Assembly: GCA_031835245.1 (NCBI GenBank)
Contig: JAVKOQ010000018.1
Coordinates: 315,001-379,000, forward strand
Reading direction: 5' to 3'
DNA: 64,000 bases
Source of the DNA: Balamuthia mandrillaris
Lineage: Eukaryota; Discosea; Longamoebia; Balamuthiidae
In this document: positions 21,514 through 31,954 of the stretch, one piece after another
Layout: each line of letters starts with the position of its first letter
Position numbering within the stretch: the first letter of the stretch is position 1
Position numbers and translations under genes: made by a program
The notes under the pieces: generated by a model
What the model was told of the DNA's origin: nothing
Databases searched by the model: none
The model's input: only the letters and a program-made list of their open reading frames with translations

Positions 21514-21862
21514 CTCGCTCTCCCTTTCTCTCTCTCTCTCTCTCGTCGCTTCTCTCCCTCCCTCTCTCCTCTCTCTCTCTCTCTTCTCTCCCTCCTCTTA
21601 TCTCTTCCTCCCAATATCAAATAACAAAACAGGAAAAGGAAGACCTTACCCTTACATGATCCAAAGCTTGATGCGAAAGTTGGACATTTTGGAGGCCCGA
21701 ACGGTCATGAAGGTGGGAGACACCGCCAGGGATGTGGAGGAAGGCAGGAACGCCGGCTGCGGGTTGGTCGTGGGCGTGCTCTCGGGCGCTGACGATGGAG
21801 AGGTGCTGGTGGAGGCGGGTGCTGACCTGGTCCTTCCTTCCGTTGCCGACATCAGAGTTTGA
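19602..21862 (+). CDS. Fusion of a 3-hydroxyisobutyrate dehydrogenase-type enzyme and a phosphonoacetaldehyde hydrolase-type HAD domain
   Basis: Five exons (19602-20144, 20364-20634, 20730-21284, 21372-21458, 21633-21862) close in phase, giving 561 residues. The N-terminal half has the Rossmann motif VVFVGLGAMGGGLVRRL, the substrate loop AAMSGGPKGARNGTLTLMVG, and GHAIKAMNN with its catalytic Lys. Exon 3 runs without a stop from the dehydrogenase C terminus into the HAD domain. That domain opens KLAVFDCAGTVVDEG, where Ala replaces the usual second Asp as in phosphonatases. GANKVEVI supplies the cap lysine used for Schiff-base catalysis, and MKVGDTARDVEEG is the HAD motif IV region. The dehydrogenase may oxidise a beta-hydroxy acid and the HAD unit may cleave a C-P or phosphate bond; the real substrates are unknown. 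An ATG at 19536 would add 22 basic residues, possibly a targeting signal. Confidence 0.85.
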
Positions 21863-22325
21863 AGAAAGAAAAAGAAAAAGAAAAAGAAAAAGAAAAAGAA
21901 AAAGAAAAAGAAAGAAATCTCCTCTCTCCTATCTTCTCTCTTGTCCAAGCTCATATCTCCTTCGTGGAGTCGACATAAAAACTTGATTATGTTCACAACG
22001 GGATAAGCTTTGGGCAAAGCGATTGGTGTCCGCAACAGGCGCCTGAGCCGGACAGCGGTTGCAGCTGGACGCAATTTGGCGCCTTTCGAATCAATGCATG
22101 TACAGTTCATGAACTAAACAAAAATAATAATGAAATGGAAAGAAAAAGCTAGAATGTGAAGGCAAACCCAGAGAAGCATTCTTTGTCTACAGGAGGAACT
22201 GTAACATATGCATCCCAATTCCAGACATAGGAATTTTAGTTTCGTGTTGGGTTCATTTCAACCACCACAAATGAAGATTCGTTCATCTTTTTTTCATTTG
22301 TTCAACATAACGCGTTACATAAACA
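21863..22325. other. Intergenic stretch with (AAAAAG)n repeat
   Basis: A purine hexamer-type repeat at about 21864-21917 sits in the 3' flank of the fusion gene. The rest is probably the promoter of the YPPQQ-repeat gene. A minus-strand frame (21652-22110) is open only through repeat and shadow sequence. Confidence 0.5.
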
Positions 22326-24074
22326 ATGAACTCTGGTGGCGGCGCTCCTCCTCCCCCTTGGGGCATCGGCGGTGGTTTTCCCTTTGGCGGTGGCTTTCCC
22401 CAAGGTGGTTTCCCTCCTCCTCCTTTCAGCGGTAGCGGTGGTGGTGGCGGTTACCCTCCTCCTCAACAACAACCACAAGGACCACCAAGCGGTGGCTTTC
22501 CTTCTTATCCTCCTCCTCAGCAGCCCGGCAGTGGAGGTTTTCCTTCGTATCCTCCTCAACAACAAGGAAGCGGTTACCCTCCTCAGCAAGGAGGGTACCC
22601 TCCACCACCTTTTGGAGGAGGTTTTGGAGGTTATGCTCCTCCTTCTCAACAACAAGGAGGGTACCCTCCTCCCCAGCAGGGAACCGGTTATCCTCCTCAA
22701 CAAGGGGGTTATCCTCCTCCGCAGCAACAAGGAGGAGGTTACCCACCACAAGGCGGTTATCCCCCTCCTTCCGCATCCTCTTCTGCTTCCTCCTCCTCCT
22801 CGTCTTCTTCCACTTCTTCCACTTCCTCTTCTGCTTCTTCATCGACTGCAAGTGCACCTCTGAGCGGCGGGTATCCTCCATTCCAAGGCGGGTATCCCCC
22901 TTCTCCCGCATCAGGAGGAGCCCCTCTGCAACAAAGTGGAGGTTATGGTGGCTATCCTCCTCCGCAACATGCATCTTTTGATGCTTATCCTCCGCAACAA
23001 GGAGGTTATCCTCCTCAACAACAACAAGGAAGCGGTTATCCTCCTCAACAAGGGGGTTTTCCGCCTCCACAGCAACAAGGAGGTTTTCCTCCTCAACAGC
23101 AAGCAGCTGCAGTGCCAAGGACCCCAGCGGAGCAGGCCAGAGCGTCCGAGAGTTGGGCTCGTTTGCCGCTTGCCAGAAAGAAAGATTTGCAAGAGGCCTT
23201 TGATATCATCCAGAAGTATACCGATGAGATCCGAGAGAAGACTGGCCATCAGGTATTCTTTTTCATTGTTCTGCTTGTTCTTCTGCTTCTTCTGCTTCTT
23301 CTCCTCATACACGTTTTTTCTCCATCTTAATAGACGTTCCGCATTACTTTCGACTCGAGTCATCTGGGCCATCCCCCCAGTCCCGAACTGGTCAAACAGC
23401 TCAAAACTGACCATCACTGGGACCAGGAGAGGATCAACCAGCACTTTGAGGATAGAGAGGCTCGTTTCTGGCAGGAGCTTACCGAATACCCTCCCAAGGG
23501 CAACCTTGGTGGAGGTTATCTCTGGTATCCTCTCCTCAACGACTGGATCCGTTGGAGCAAGATCGAGACGGACGAGCTGAAGAAGGAATGCTTCCAGGCG
23601 GCCGTCTCAGAGATCCGCATCTGCCATGCTCCTCCCGGAGATGTAACTCCTCCCAAGATGTTGTGGAATGGTACCGTCATCACGGTAGTGGCCAACGTGA
23701 ACTCGGCCCTATTGTACATGTACGCGTTCCCCAGGTTCTACGTTGCTGACTGCGACCTGTATCCTGAGGTAATGGGCTCAACGCTGAAGCAAGAAAACAC
23801 CCTTGAACTAACGGTTCTTTTTTGCAAACGTTTTTGCAGCATGCGAAGGACACAGCCCTGGGCTTCGCCATATCGAAAGGAGCTCCAGCCACCGAGGAGT
23901 ACATCTGGACTTCTAGCACAAGCGGTTACGGTACGTCTTGTGTTTGCTTTGTTTGCAGACTTGACGAAACTAACCATCGGGTTCTGTTAAACAGCCATAG
24001 TGGCCATGAAAACATCTGAGCTGACGGAAAGATGGTTGGTTCAACAGGGGTACTCGCTTACCAAGGTGCACTAA
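22326..24074 (+). CDS. Gly/Pro/Gln/Tyr-repeat protein with a conserved-looking globular C terminus
   Basis: Four exons (22326-23252, 23334-23768, 23840-23930, 23995-24074) give 510 residues. Residues 1-265 are built of GGYPPPQQ-type repeats, as in rhodopsin tails, annexin or Alix-like proline-rich regions. Such segments can phase-separate or bind WW/SH3/ALG-2 partners. The C-terminal 245 residues are ordered: [60 protein letters not shown] and [19 protein letters not shown] do not recognise this globular domain. No signal peptide or membrane segment is present, so it is probably cytosolic. Confidence 0.75.
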
Positions 24075-24158
24075 AAGACACAGACTGCAGCCCGTAGAAA
24101 GACAGAAATGCCCCAAAAATAAAAACAAATAAACAGTATTCATTCCTTTTCGAACTTG

Positions 24159-26767
24159 CTATTTTGCTCGCAAAGGCACAAGGGGACGATACAAGCATCT
24201 CTCGCTGCAACACAGCAACTCCCACCAAACGCTTTTCTTTGCATCATAGTGTTTTCTGCAAAGAGTTGGTGGTGACCCTTCCGCTTCCGTATCTTCTTCT
24301 TCCACTGCCAAAAACAGCCTTTCACACACGTCACATCGCCTTTGCAACCGTTCCAACCGCTCTCTCACTTCTTCTGGCAACAGGATTTCTGAAGCAGCTC
24401 CGTCCCAACGTTCTTCCTCTTCTTCTTCTTCGGCCAACGTTTGTTGCGAGTTCCTCTCTTCCTCTGGGAGCACTGTGAAAGGTACTTGCGGAACAGAGGC
24501 CAGCATCCCCATTGGCAAAAGCGAGTTTCTGATCACAGTCTCTCCGCTCAAATGCCACAAACTGTTCACAGTCTTATAATTGCTGGACTGTTGAGCAAGC
24601 TTTACGCACTTTAGTCTTTTCTCTTTTGTTTGTTCAGCAGCTTCGTCGCCATACTCTATCAGTTGCTCCTCGTCTTCATCAGGATTATAGATGTCATAGC
24701 CATCCTCGTCCGCATCCTCATCAGAATCATCATCATCTTCGGAATCATCTTCAGAATTTGCTTCCCCGGGCCATTGTACAACATGAAACAGGGAGGAAGG
24801 CAACACCTTCAATCGAGAATTATCGACCACGTGACAGGAGTTAGCAGCGAGACGACCCAACTCCCTTGGCAAAGCTGCCAACCTGTTGGAGGAGAGGTCG
24901 AGAGTGGTGAGCAAAGAGAGCCGACCAAATTCCTTCGGCAAGGCCGTCAAGCTGTTGTTGGGGAGGTCGAGAGAAGTAATAGAAGAGAATTGGTCAAACT
25001 CCTGTGACAAGGCCGCAAAGTTGTTGCAGGAAAGGTCGAGGGAGCGCAACGAAAGCCCAAAAAATACGGGGGGCAAGGAAGTCAGGTTGTTGGCGCAGAG
25101 TCTGCACTTTTTTAGCGCGGTGAGACTTGCAATCTCGCTGGGTAGGGTGGTCAATAAGGACCAGGAGAAGTTAAGGGAGGTCAATGAAGAGAGCTGGCAC
25201 ACCACTAAGGGCAGGGCTGTGAATTCGTTGTGAGAGAGGTCGAGAGAAGTAATGGAAGAGACTTGGCCAAATTCTGCGGGCAAGAGCGCAAGTTTGTTGC
25301 TGGCGAGGTCGAGGCAGGTCAGGGAGGAGAGTTGTCCAAACTCCCTTGGCAAAGTTGCCAACCTGTTGGAGGAGAGGTCGAGGGAAGCAAGGGCAGAGAG
25401 CAGACCAAACTCCTTTGGCAAGACCGTCAAGCTGTTGTTGGAGAGGTCAAGCGTGATGAGCAAAGAGAGTTGGCTAACCTCGGAGGTTAAGACTGCGAGT
25501 TGGTTGCGGGCGAGGTTGCAGACAGTGAGAGCTGCGAGGAGGTCATACTCCCTTCTTGTCAAGATGGCCAGCCTGTTGACGGAGAGTACGCAAGAAGTAA
25601 GGGCGGGGAGACGACCAAGCTCGCTTGGTAGGATGGAGAGTTTGTTGTAGGAGAAGTCGAGGTAGGTCAGGGAAGAGAGATTGCAAAACTCGGAGGGCAA
25701 GGTACCCAGTTTGTTTTTAGAGAGGTCGCAGGAAGTGAGGGCGGTGAAGCAACCAAACTCGGAGGGCAAGATGGTCAGTTTGTTGTAGGAGATGTCAAGA
25801 GAGGTTAATGAAGAGAGTCGACCAAGCTCTCTTGGCAGGCTTTTCAGTTTGTTTTTAGAGAGGTCGCAGGAAGTGAGGGCGGTGAGACAGCCAAACTCGG
25901 AGGGCAAGACTGTCAGTTTGTTGCGGGAGAGGTCGAGTGAGGTAAGGGCGGTGAGACGAGCAACGTGAACTGGGAAGGGGCTCAGTTCGTTGTTGGAGAG
26001 GTCGAGGGTGGTTAGCCAAGAGAGTTGGCCAAATGTGGAGGGCAAGGTACGAAGTTTGGTGTCGGAGAGGTCGCAAGAGGTAAGGGCGATCTCCCTTGGT
26101 TTCATTTCCAGTGGGTTCTGGGACAAGTCGAAGGAGGTCAAGGAAGAGAGGCAAGCCAGCTCGGAAGGCAAGAAAGATATTTGGTTGTGAGAGAGCCCGA
26201 AGGTCGTAAGGTTGGTGAGATGCCTAAACCCAGAGGGCAAGAAGGTTATACGGTTGAAGGAGAGGTCGCAGGCCGTGAGGCTGGTGAGACGGCCGATGTG
26301 GCTTGGCAAGGTGGTAAGCTTGTTGAAGGAGAGGAGAGGTTCAGGAAGGTCAAGGAGGAGAGCTGGCAAAACTCGGAGGGTAAACCTATAAGTTTGTTGT
26401 GGGAGACATCGCAAATGGTGAGGGCGGTCCGGCAGCCAAACTCGGCGGGCAAGACAACTATTTGGTTGTGGGAGAGGTTGAAGGCCGTGAGAGCGGTGAG
26501 AGAGGCAATGCAGCTCGGCAGGGCCGTCAGTTTGTTGTAGGAGAGGTCGAGCCAGGTCAGGGTGTCAGAGAGCAGGCCAAAGTCGGAGGGCAAGCCCCTC
26601 AGCTGGTTCTGGGAGAGGTCGCAGGCGGTGAGGGCGGCCAGCCGGCCAAACCCCCTCGGCAAGGCCTGCAACTTGAGGCCGGAGAGGTTACACGTCGCCG
26701 CCTGCGCAAAGGGTCGAAGCAGCTCTGGCAGAGGCCGTGCTTCCGTCGTCGTCTTTTCGGCCGACAT
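24159..26767 (-). CDS. Leucine-rich repeat protein interrupted by a 5-base tandem duplication
   Basis: About 26-28 LRRs of 23 residues (pattern 'L..LDLS.N.L..LP.EFG.LS.LT') run from 26700 to 24850 on the minus strand. An acidic stretch and a Cys-containing tail (RRCDVCERLFL, LCRKHYDAKKSVWWELLCC) follow. The reading frame changes near 26330, where a GAGGA unit is present twice; one copy would join FLNLS directly to FNKLTTLP and leave a single 867-codon frame. No GT/AG pair can explain it as an intron. The gene is therefore either truncated to about 150 residues, polymorphic, or carries an assembly error. No signal peptide or transmembrane segment is seen, so it is probably an intracellular scaffold. 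Confidence 0.75.
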
Positions 26768-26933
26768 TTTGTGTTTCGTGTAACGGAAAAATTTCCAAGA
26801 AAATAAATTTTCTATTATTATTTAAAATGTACATGTCGTCACGGTAGGTTGGTAAATTTTGCCGACTCGAGAATCCTTATGTGTCGTCACGACAAAATAA
26901 TATTGTCGACTACCAAAAACAAAAAAAAAAGAG

Positions 26934-27908
26934 ATGGAAGAAAAGAAGGACAGCCAAACGCCAGAGCAAAGGCTGCAGGAGGCCGGCATCACCCTCCTGC
27001 CAGTGCCCAAGTTTGGGCTCTACGTTCCGGTGACTGTGGTGGGAAACTTGGCATACACCTCTGGCCAGGTTTTCATTTCTTCCTTCCCTCTTTTTTTAAA
27101 AAACACACTTTCATCTCATTTTTTTTTTCTTTACAAAAAAAAGGTTCCGCTGCTGGAAGATGGGACCATGATGAAAGGCAAGCTTGGGGATGGGGTGGAG
27201 CTGGAGGCTGGACGAGCAGCAGCAAGGCAGTGCGGCATCATGATGCTTTCCGCCCTGCATGCCAGGTTGGGCGGCCTCAACAAGTTTGGCCTTTGCGCTC
27301 ATCACCGCCATTTTCATTTCTTTTACTGACCTGTTCTTCTGTGGTTCATGTTGACCGCAAAACAGGGTCAAGAGAGTGATCAAGTTAACTGGGTTTGTGA
27401 ACTGCACGCCTGACTTTGAGCAACAACCTGCCGTCATCAATGGTTGCAGCGAGCTTATGAAAGGTTTGAGCGATCCCTGTCTTCGTTTTCTCTTGTGCTT
27501 GTTCTTGTTCTTCGTGATTCTTGTTCTTCTGCTGCTGCTGCTGCTGCTGCTGCTTCTTGTTCTTCTTGTTCTTCTTCTTGTTCTTCTTCTTCTTCTCCCT
27601 CTTCTTCTTCTTCTTCTTGTTCTTCTTCTTGTTCTTCTTCTTGTTCTTCTTGTTCTTCTTCTTGTTCTTCTTGTTCTTCTTCTTCTTCTTGTTCTTCTTC
27701 TTCTTCTTCTTCTTCTTCTTCTTCTTCTTCTTCTTCTTCTTCCTCTTCCTCTTCTTTGACCTGATAGATCGCTTCACTGTTCTGTGAACAATAAGAAATC
27801 TTTGGCGAAGAGAACGGGGCTCATGCCAGAAGCGCTGTTGGCAGCAACGCTCTACCGCTTGGCATCACCTGTGAGGTCGAAGGCATCTTTGAGATATACT
27901 CTGTATGA
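26934..27908 (+). CDS. RidA/YjgF/YER057c family protein
   Basis: Four exons (26934-27068, 27144-27283, 27366-27463, 27796-27908) give 161 residues with closed phases. The product contains AYTSGQVPLLEDG, a trimer-core helix (AARQCGIMMLSALHARLGGL), VKRVIKLTGFVN and the end motif ARSAVGSNALPLGITCEVEG. The Arg in ARSAVG is the residue that binds the substrate carboxylate in RidA deaminases. RidA proteins hydrolyse reactive enamine/imine intermediates from PLP enzymes. The family member with a longer N terminus is common in fungi and amoebae. Intron 3 is expanded by a TTC repeat. Confidence 0.9.
27483..27752 (+). repeat. (TTC)n/(GTTCTT)n microsatellite in RidA intron 3
   Basis: About 230 bases of TTC units interspersed with GTTCTT, plus a short CTG run (27532-27552), fill the 332-base intron. 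The array is pyrimidine-rich on the coding strand. Confidence 0.9.
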
Positions 27909-28022
27909 ATTCGATGTTCTTCCAGCTCTTTTACTTCCTCTCTCTCTTCTTCTCTTCTTCTCTTCCATCTCTTCTTTGTCCTCTCCTCCATTTAGGTGGT
28001 AATGTGTTAAAAGGAGTGTTGT

Positions 28023-28487
28023 TTATTCTCTTTGGTTCTTGGCTTCGCGCGCCTCTATTCTTGCAGAGTCTTGCAGCAACTCGGGCACAACTTCCTTTGC
28101 AGGGATCTGAACGTACCGCACAACGGAGCCGCGAATGAAACAGTTTCGTACAGACAACTAAAGACCAAAGAGGAAGAGTGGTGAGAAAAAACACACACAA
28201 AGAGAAGAGAAAAATGTTTTGGTTTTTCTACCATGTGAGGATACTTCTCTTCGTCCACGACGGAAATGTCTTCCAGCTTTATGTTGAGGTATTGATCGAC
28301 CGAGTGAAGGATGCCCCGAATGGCAAGGTCGTTCTTCAGCTCCACTGTGACTTCTTTGCCAACTAAACTTTTAAAGAAAGAGTAGAACAACTGTTGGAGA
28401 AGAATGAGCAAAAAAAATATAAGAAAACAAGCAAATACACCAGCACAACAGGAAAACACGAGGAACGGATGAGGAGAGGCGCACCAT
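28023..28487 (-). CDS. LSM2: U6 snRNA-associated Sm-like protein LSm2
   Basis: Three exons give 98 residues, the normal LSm2 length: 28485-28487 (the ATG alone), 28232-28390 and 28023-28157. The Sm1 motif is LVGKEVTVELKNDLAIRGIL and the Sm2 motif is NCFIRGSVVRYVQIPA; both match LSm2 rather than other Lsm proteins (VDQYLNIKLEDISVVDEEKY). LSm2 sits in the LSm2-8 ring that binds the U6 3' end for splicing and in the LSm1-7 ring for mRNA decay. The start codon is the only coding part of exon 1, followed directly by a GTGCGC donor. Without this splice the frame would have no ATG. Confidence 0.9.
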
Positions 28488-28613
28488 TCTTTCTTTCTCT
28501 CTTCTTTTCTCCTTTGTTTTCGAAAATGTTTTATGTCGACATTTTTGAAAAATGATTGGTCCAAATTGAAATTTCCTCTTCATAAATATTGCCGACAATC
28601 GAGTCGTCCCGAA

Positions 28614-29544
28614 ATGACGACACTGCAGCAGAAAGAAGAACAGAGAGAGACAGAGATGAAGTTTATGTTGGCTTATGATGGGTCCGAGTTTTCGGATAGG
28701 GCTTTGGAGAGAGTGCTGGCCATCATTCAAAACCAACCAGAAGAAGGTTTTAGCCACATTGCCTTTTTTTTTTTCCTTGTGTCCTTCTAACAAGATCTTT
28801 TTGTTACCACTACTTGAAAACATCAAAAACAAAAAAAAAATAATAGGAGAGAAACACTCTTTGACGGTGGTCACGGTGGCCAACGAGCTGCCTCCTATCG
28901 ATGTCTTCACAGAGGCCGCCGAGCTGGAAGAGATCAACCAGAAGAAGTTGGAACAGGCTCGCAAAATGCTGGAAGAAAGAGTGGCGCCTACGCTGAGTCA
29001 GACGGAGAACAACACCAAGAACCCCCTCCACTACTCCTTGGAAGTGCTTCAGGACAGTGACCCAAGGGAGTGCTTGCTGCGCTACGTGCAGGAACACGAC
29101 GTGGACTGTTGCGTGGTGGGAAGTCGTGGCTTGAGTGGACTGGACAGGTGCGTTGGTTAATTTTTTAAGCCAGATCTCTTTTATTGCTTACCGTCTTGAC
29201 TTATTGCTTCTCTTCATTCTTCTTGTTCTTCCTGTTCTTCTTCTGCTTCTTCTTCTCTTCCTCCTCCTCTCCTTCCTCTTCTTGTTCTTGTTCTTCTTGT
29301 TCTCCTTCTTCTCCTTGTTCTTCTTGTTCTTCTTCTTCTTCTTCTTCTTCTTCTTCTTCTTCTTCTTCTTCTTCTTGTTCTTCTTGTTCTTCTTCTTCTT
29401 CTTCTTCTTCTTCTTCTTCTTCTTCTTCTTCTTCTTCTTCTTCTTTGTTCTTCGGGTATGTTTCTTTTCAAATTAAGAGTGTTTGGTTCCGTGACACGAT
29501 ACTTGTTGAGCTATGCCACCTGCTCTCTCCTCATCATCAAGTAA
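28614..29544 (+). CDS. Universal stress protein (UspA-like) domain protein
   Basis: Three exons (28614-28746, 28847-29147, 29478-29544) give 166 residues. The fold starts KFMLAYDGSEFSDRALERVL, with the Usp strand 1 and Asp that contacts ATP. It ends VDCCVVGSRGLSGLDR followed by GSVTRYLLSYATCSLLIIK, the GxRGxxG...GSvs..ll ATP-binding loop. Usp proteins bind ATP or AMP and act in stress responses. The second intron holds a long TTC repeat (29216-29452). Its promoter lies within 126 bases of the divergent LSM2 start. Confidence 0.9.
29216..29452 (+). repeat. (TTC)n/(TTCTTG)n microsatellite in the Usp intron
   Basis: TTC units with TTCTTG interruptions dominate about 235 bases of the 330-base intron, pyrimidine-rich on the coding strand. 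Confidence 0.9.
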
Positions 29545-29820
29545 AAAACACACCCTACCCTCCTGTTGGCCGTTTTCCTTCTTCTCCACTTTTTTAGTGC
29601 TTTTTTTTTTATTTTATTTCAATTCGAAGAAAAATTTTAAAAACTTTTATGAAATTTCGGACACGTTTGAGGGGCACTTCGCTTAAGGCCTCCACCCAAT
29701 TTTTTGTTGTCGTCGACACAAAGAAACGAAAGGCAAGTGAGAAAGTAGCGGCGATTCGAATCTCTCTCTCTCTCTCTTCGTCGTCGAAGCAAAAAAAAAA
29801 AATAAACAAACAACAAAACG

Positions 29821-30109
29821 ATGGCAGCGGCATTGCCTCAGATCGCACAAAGCGGGTTCTCTTTTGATCTCTATGCGAGGTAAGGCCTGACAGAGAGCAT
29901 TGAAGTTTGGAGGGAAAGAAGTAGAGTTGGGATGAACTGAAACCTTTTTGACTTTCAATCATTCCCATCAGGAATCAGTTTTTGGAGAGGAAAGGCGTTG
30001 CTCCTCCCAAGAGTAAGAAGACGGGCACAACCATTGCTGGTGTCATTTTCAAGGTAAGGTTCCCTCTTTCTCTTCTTCTGCTGCTCTTATTTTTTAATTC
30101 ATCTTCTCC

Positions 30110-30157
<48 letters not shown>

Positions 30158-30580
30158 CCTCCCAAAGGATGGAGTAGTGTTGGGTGCTGATACAAGGGCT
30201 ACCGAAGGACCCATTGTATGTGACAAAAACTGTGAGAAGATTCACTACATTGCTTCCAACATCTACTGTTGTGGTGCTGGAACCTCTGCTGACACTGAGA
30301 ACTCTACTGGTACTCTTGTTCTTCTTTCTTCTTTTCGTCTCTCTGTCTCTCTGTCTCTCTCTCTCTCTTCGTTTATTTTCTTACTTCTTTATATGCATAT
30401 TCACTTTTGTTCTACTTGGGATAAAGCATTGGTGAGTTCGCAGTTGAAGCTGCACTCTTTGAACACCAGAAAGGAGGCCAAAGTTGTCACCGCTCTTACC
30501 TTGCTGAAAAGAATGCTCTTCAGGTAACAACTTCTCTTTCACTCTGTTTTTTTTTATTCTGTTTTCCTTTTTTTTTTTAC

Positions 30581-30618
<38 letters not shown>

Positions 30619-30850
30619 CTGTCTCTTCGTTCTCCACTCACCTCTTCCCTAATTTAAAAAACAAACCAAAGATATCAAGGGCACGTGAGTGCAGCGCTGG
30701 TGCTGGGCGGCGTGGACAACACTGGGCCTCACCTTCACACGGTGTACCCGCATGGCAGCACTGATACGCTTCCCTTTGTGACTATGGGTTCTGGCTCGTT
30801 GGCAGCCATGGCCATCTTTGAAGCTGGTTGGAGACCGAATATGGAGGTTC

Positions 30851-30889
<39 letters not shown>

Positions 30890-31327
30890 CTTTCTTTTCA
30901 TATTTCTCATTTTTTTCTTGCCATACTTATTTCATGTTATCACAGAAAGAAGAGGCTGTTGAGTTGGTTCATCAAGCCATCCTTTCAGGCATCTTTAACG
31001 ACTTGGGATCCGGCTCCAACGTTGACATTTGCGTTATCACAAAGGAGGGCGTTGACATGAGACGTAACATGGACACTCCCAACCCTCGTCCCTACCATCG
31101 CAAGAAGCCATACGACTTTCCTCGAGGCTTTACTCGTACGTTTCTCTCTGCTATTGCTTTTTGCTTTTTTGCTTTGTCTTACCCTTTGACAAAAACAAAC
31201 AGCTGTTATCAAAACGACAGTACAAAAGAGAGTCACAGAACTATTGGAAGACGACTCAGGTGAACTTACCAAAGCAACACGTGGGGAGATAGAAGAGTCT
31301 GAAGATGATGATAAGATGAAAGAATAA
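29821..31327 (+). CDS. PSMB7: 20S proteasome beta2 subunit (PSMB7/Pup1 type)
   Basis: Seven exons (29821-29879, 29972-30053, 30168-30309, 30427-30523, 30672-30846, 30946-31135, 31203-31327) close in phase to about 289 residues. A propeptide of about 38 residues ends at KKTG, followed by [20 protein letters not shown]. The first Thr is the catalytic N-terminal nucleophile after self-cleavage, and Asp/Lys of the triad are in place. [12 protein letters not shown] and [20 protein letters not shown] identify the beta2 (trypsin-like) class. The C-terminal extension ([21 protein letters not shown] in part) is acidic and wraps beta3 in known structures. Several introns carry CT repeats. Confidence 0.95.
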
Positions 31328-31954
31328 GCGAAAAGTGAAAGAGACGGAGGTGTAAACGTTGTTTTGGTAAGAAAAAAAGTTTCACTTAAGACAGCACATC
31401 ATCAATGCAGTCTGCATGCTTATTTCTCTGCACTTTTGCAGGATGATGGCTCAGTGCCTCCACTGATGCCGTCCTAATCAATGGAGATCAACATCTATTG
31501 CCTTCTGTCCTTGTTCTAGTTCTTCTTCTTGTTCTTCTTGTTGTTGTTCTTCTTGTTGTTGTTCTTCTTGTTCTTCTTCTTCTTCTTCTTCTTCTTCTTC
31601 TTCTTCTTCTTCTTCTTCTTCTTCTGCTTGTTCTTCTTCTTCTTCTTCTTCTTGTTCTTCTTCTTGTTCTTCTTCTTGTTCTTCTTGATCTTCTTCTTCT
31701 TGTTCTTCTTCTTCTTCTGTAGAATAAACTCCACGGTAAACGCTTGGCTTGCAACGGTCGTTCAAAAGTACGTGCTTTCAACTATGTCCATACTATTCTA
31801 AGAATTGTCAAAAAGGACACACCAAAGCGGGCCGACTGCGCCACGTCTGTGCCCTTTGTGAGGGACCAAAAAGGAAGAAGAACAAATAGTATTTTTTTAA
31901 ATAAAACTAAATAGAATATTCCCTCAACTCTAATAAATAAAGGAAAGCCAACGT
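31328..31954. repeat. Intergenic stretch with (TTC)n/(GTT) array
   Basis: Between the convergent proteasome and chaperone genes lies a TTC-rich array at about 31515-31722. Long Lys, Arg, Glu, Leu and Phe open frames here come from the repeat and are not genes. Nothing else is seen. Confidence 0.8.

Noticed and set aside
22326-23110. Tandem GGTTATCCTCCTCAACAA-type repeats as a CRISPR-like array
   Set aside because: The repeats are in-frame codons of a GYPPQQ protein with no unique spacers.
24886-26806. Plus-strand frames rich in Glu/Arg/Ser opposite the LRR gene
   Set aside because: They mirror the 69-base LRR period and are shadows of the minus-strand gene.
27385-27787. Long Lys, Leu, Phe and Ser open frames on both strands
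   Set aside because: They are translations of TTC repeats inside the RidA intron; the same applies at 20150-20397, 29184-29476, 31478-31801 and 40398-40858.
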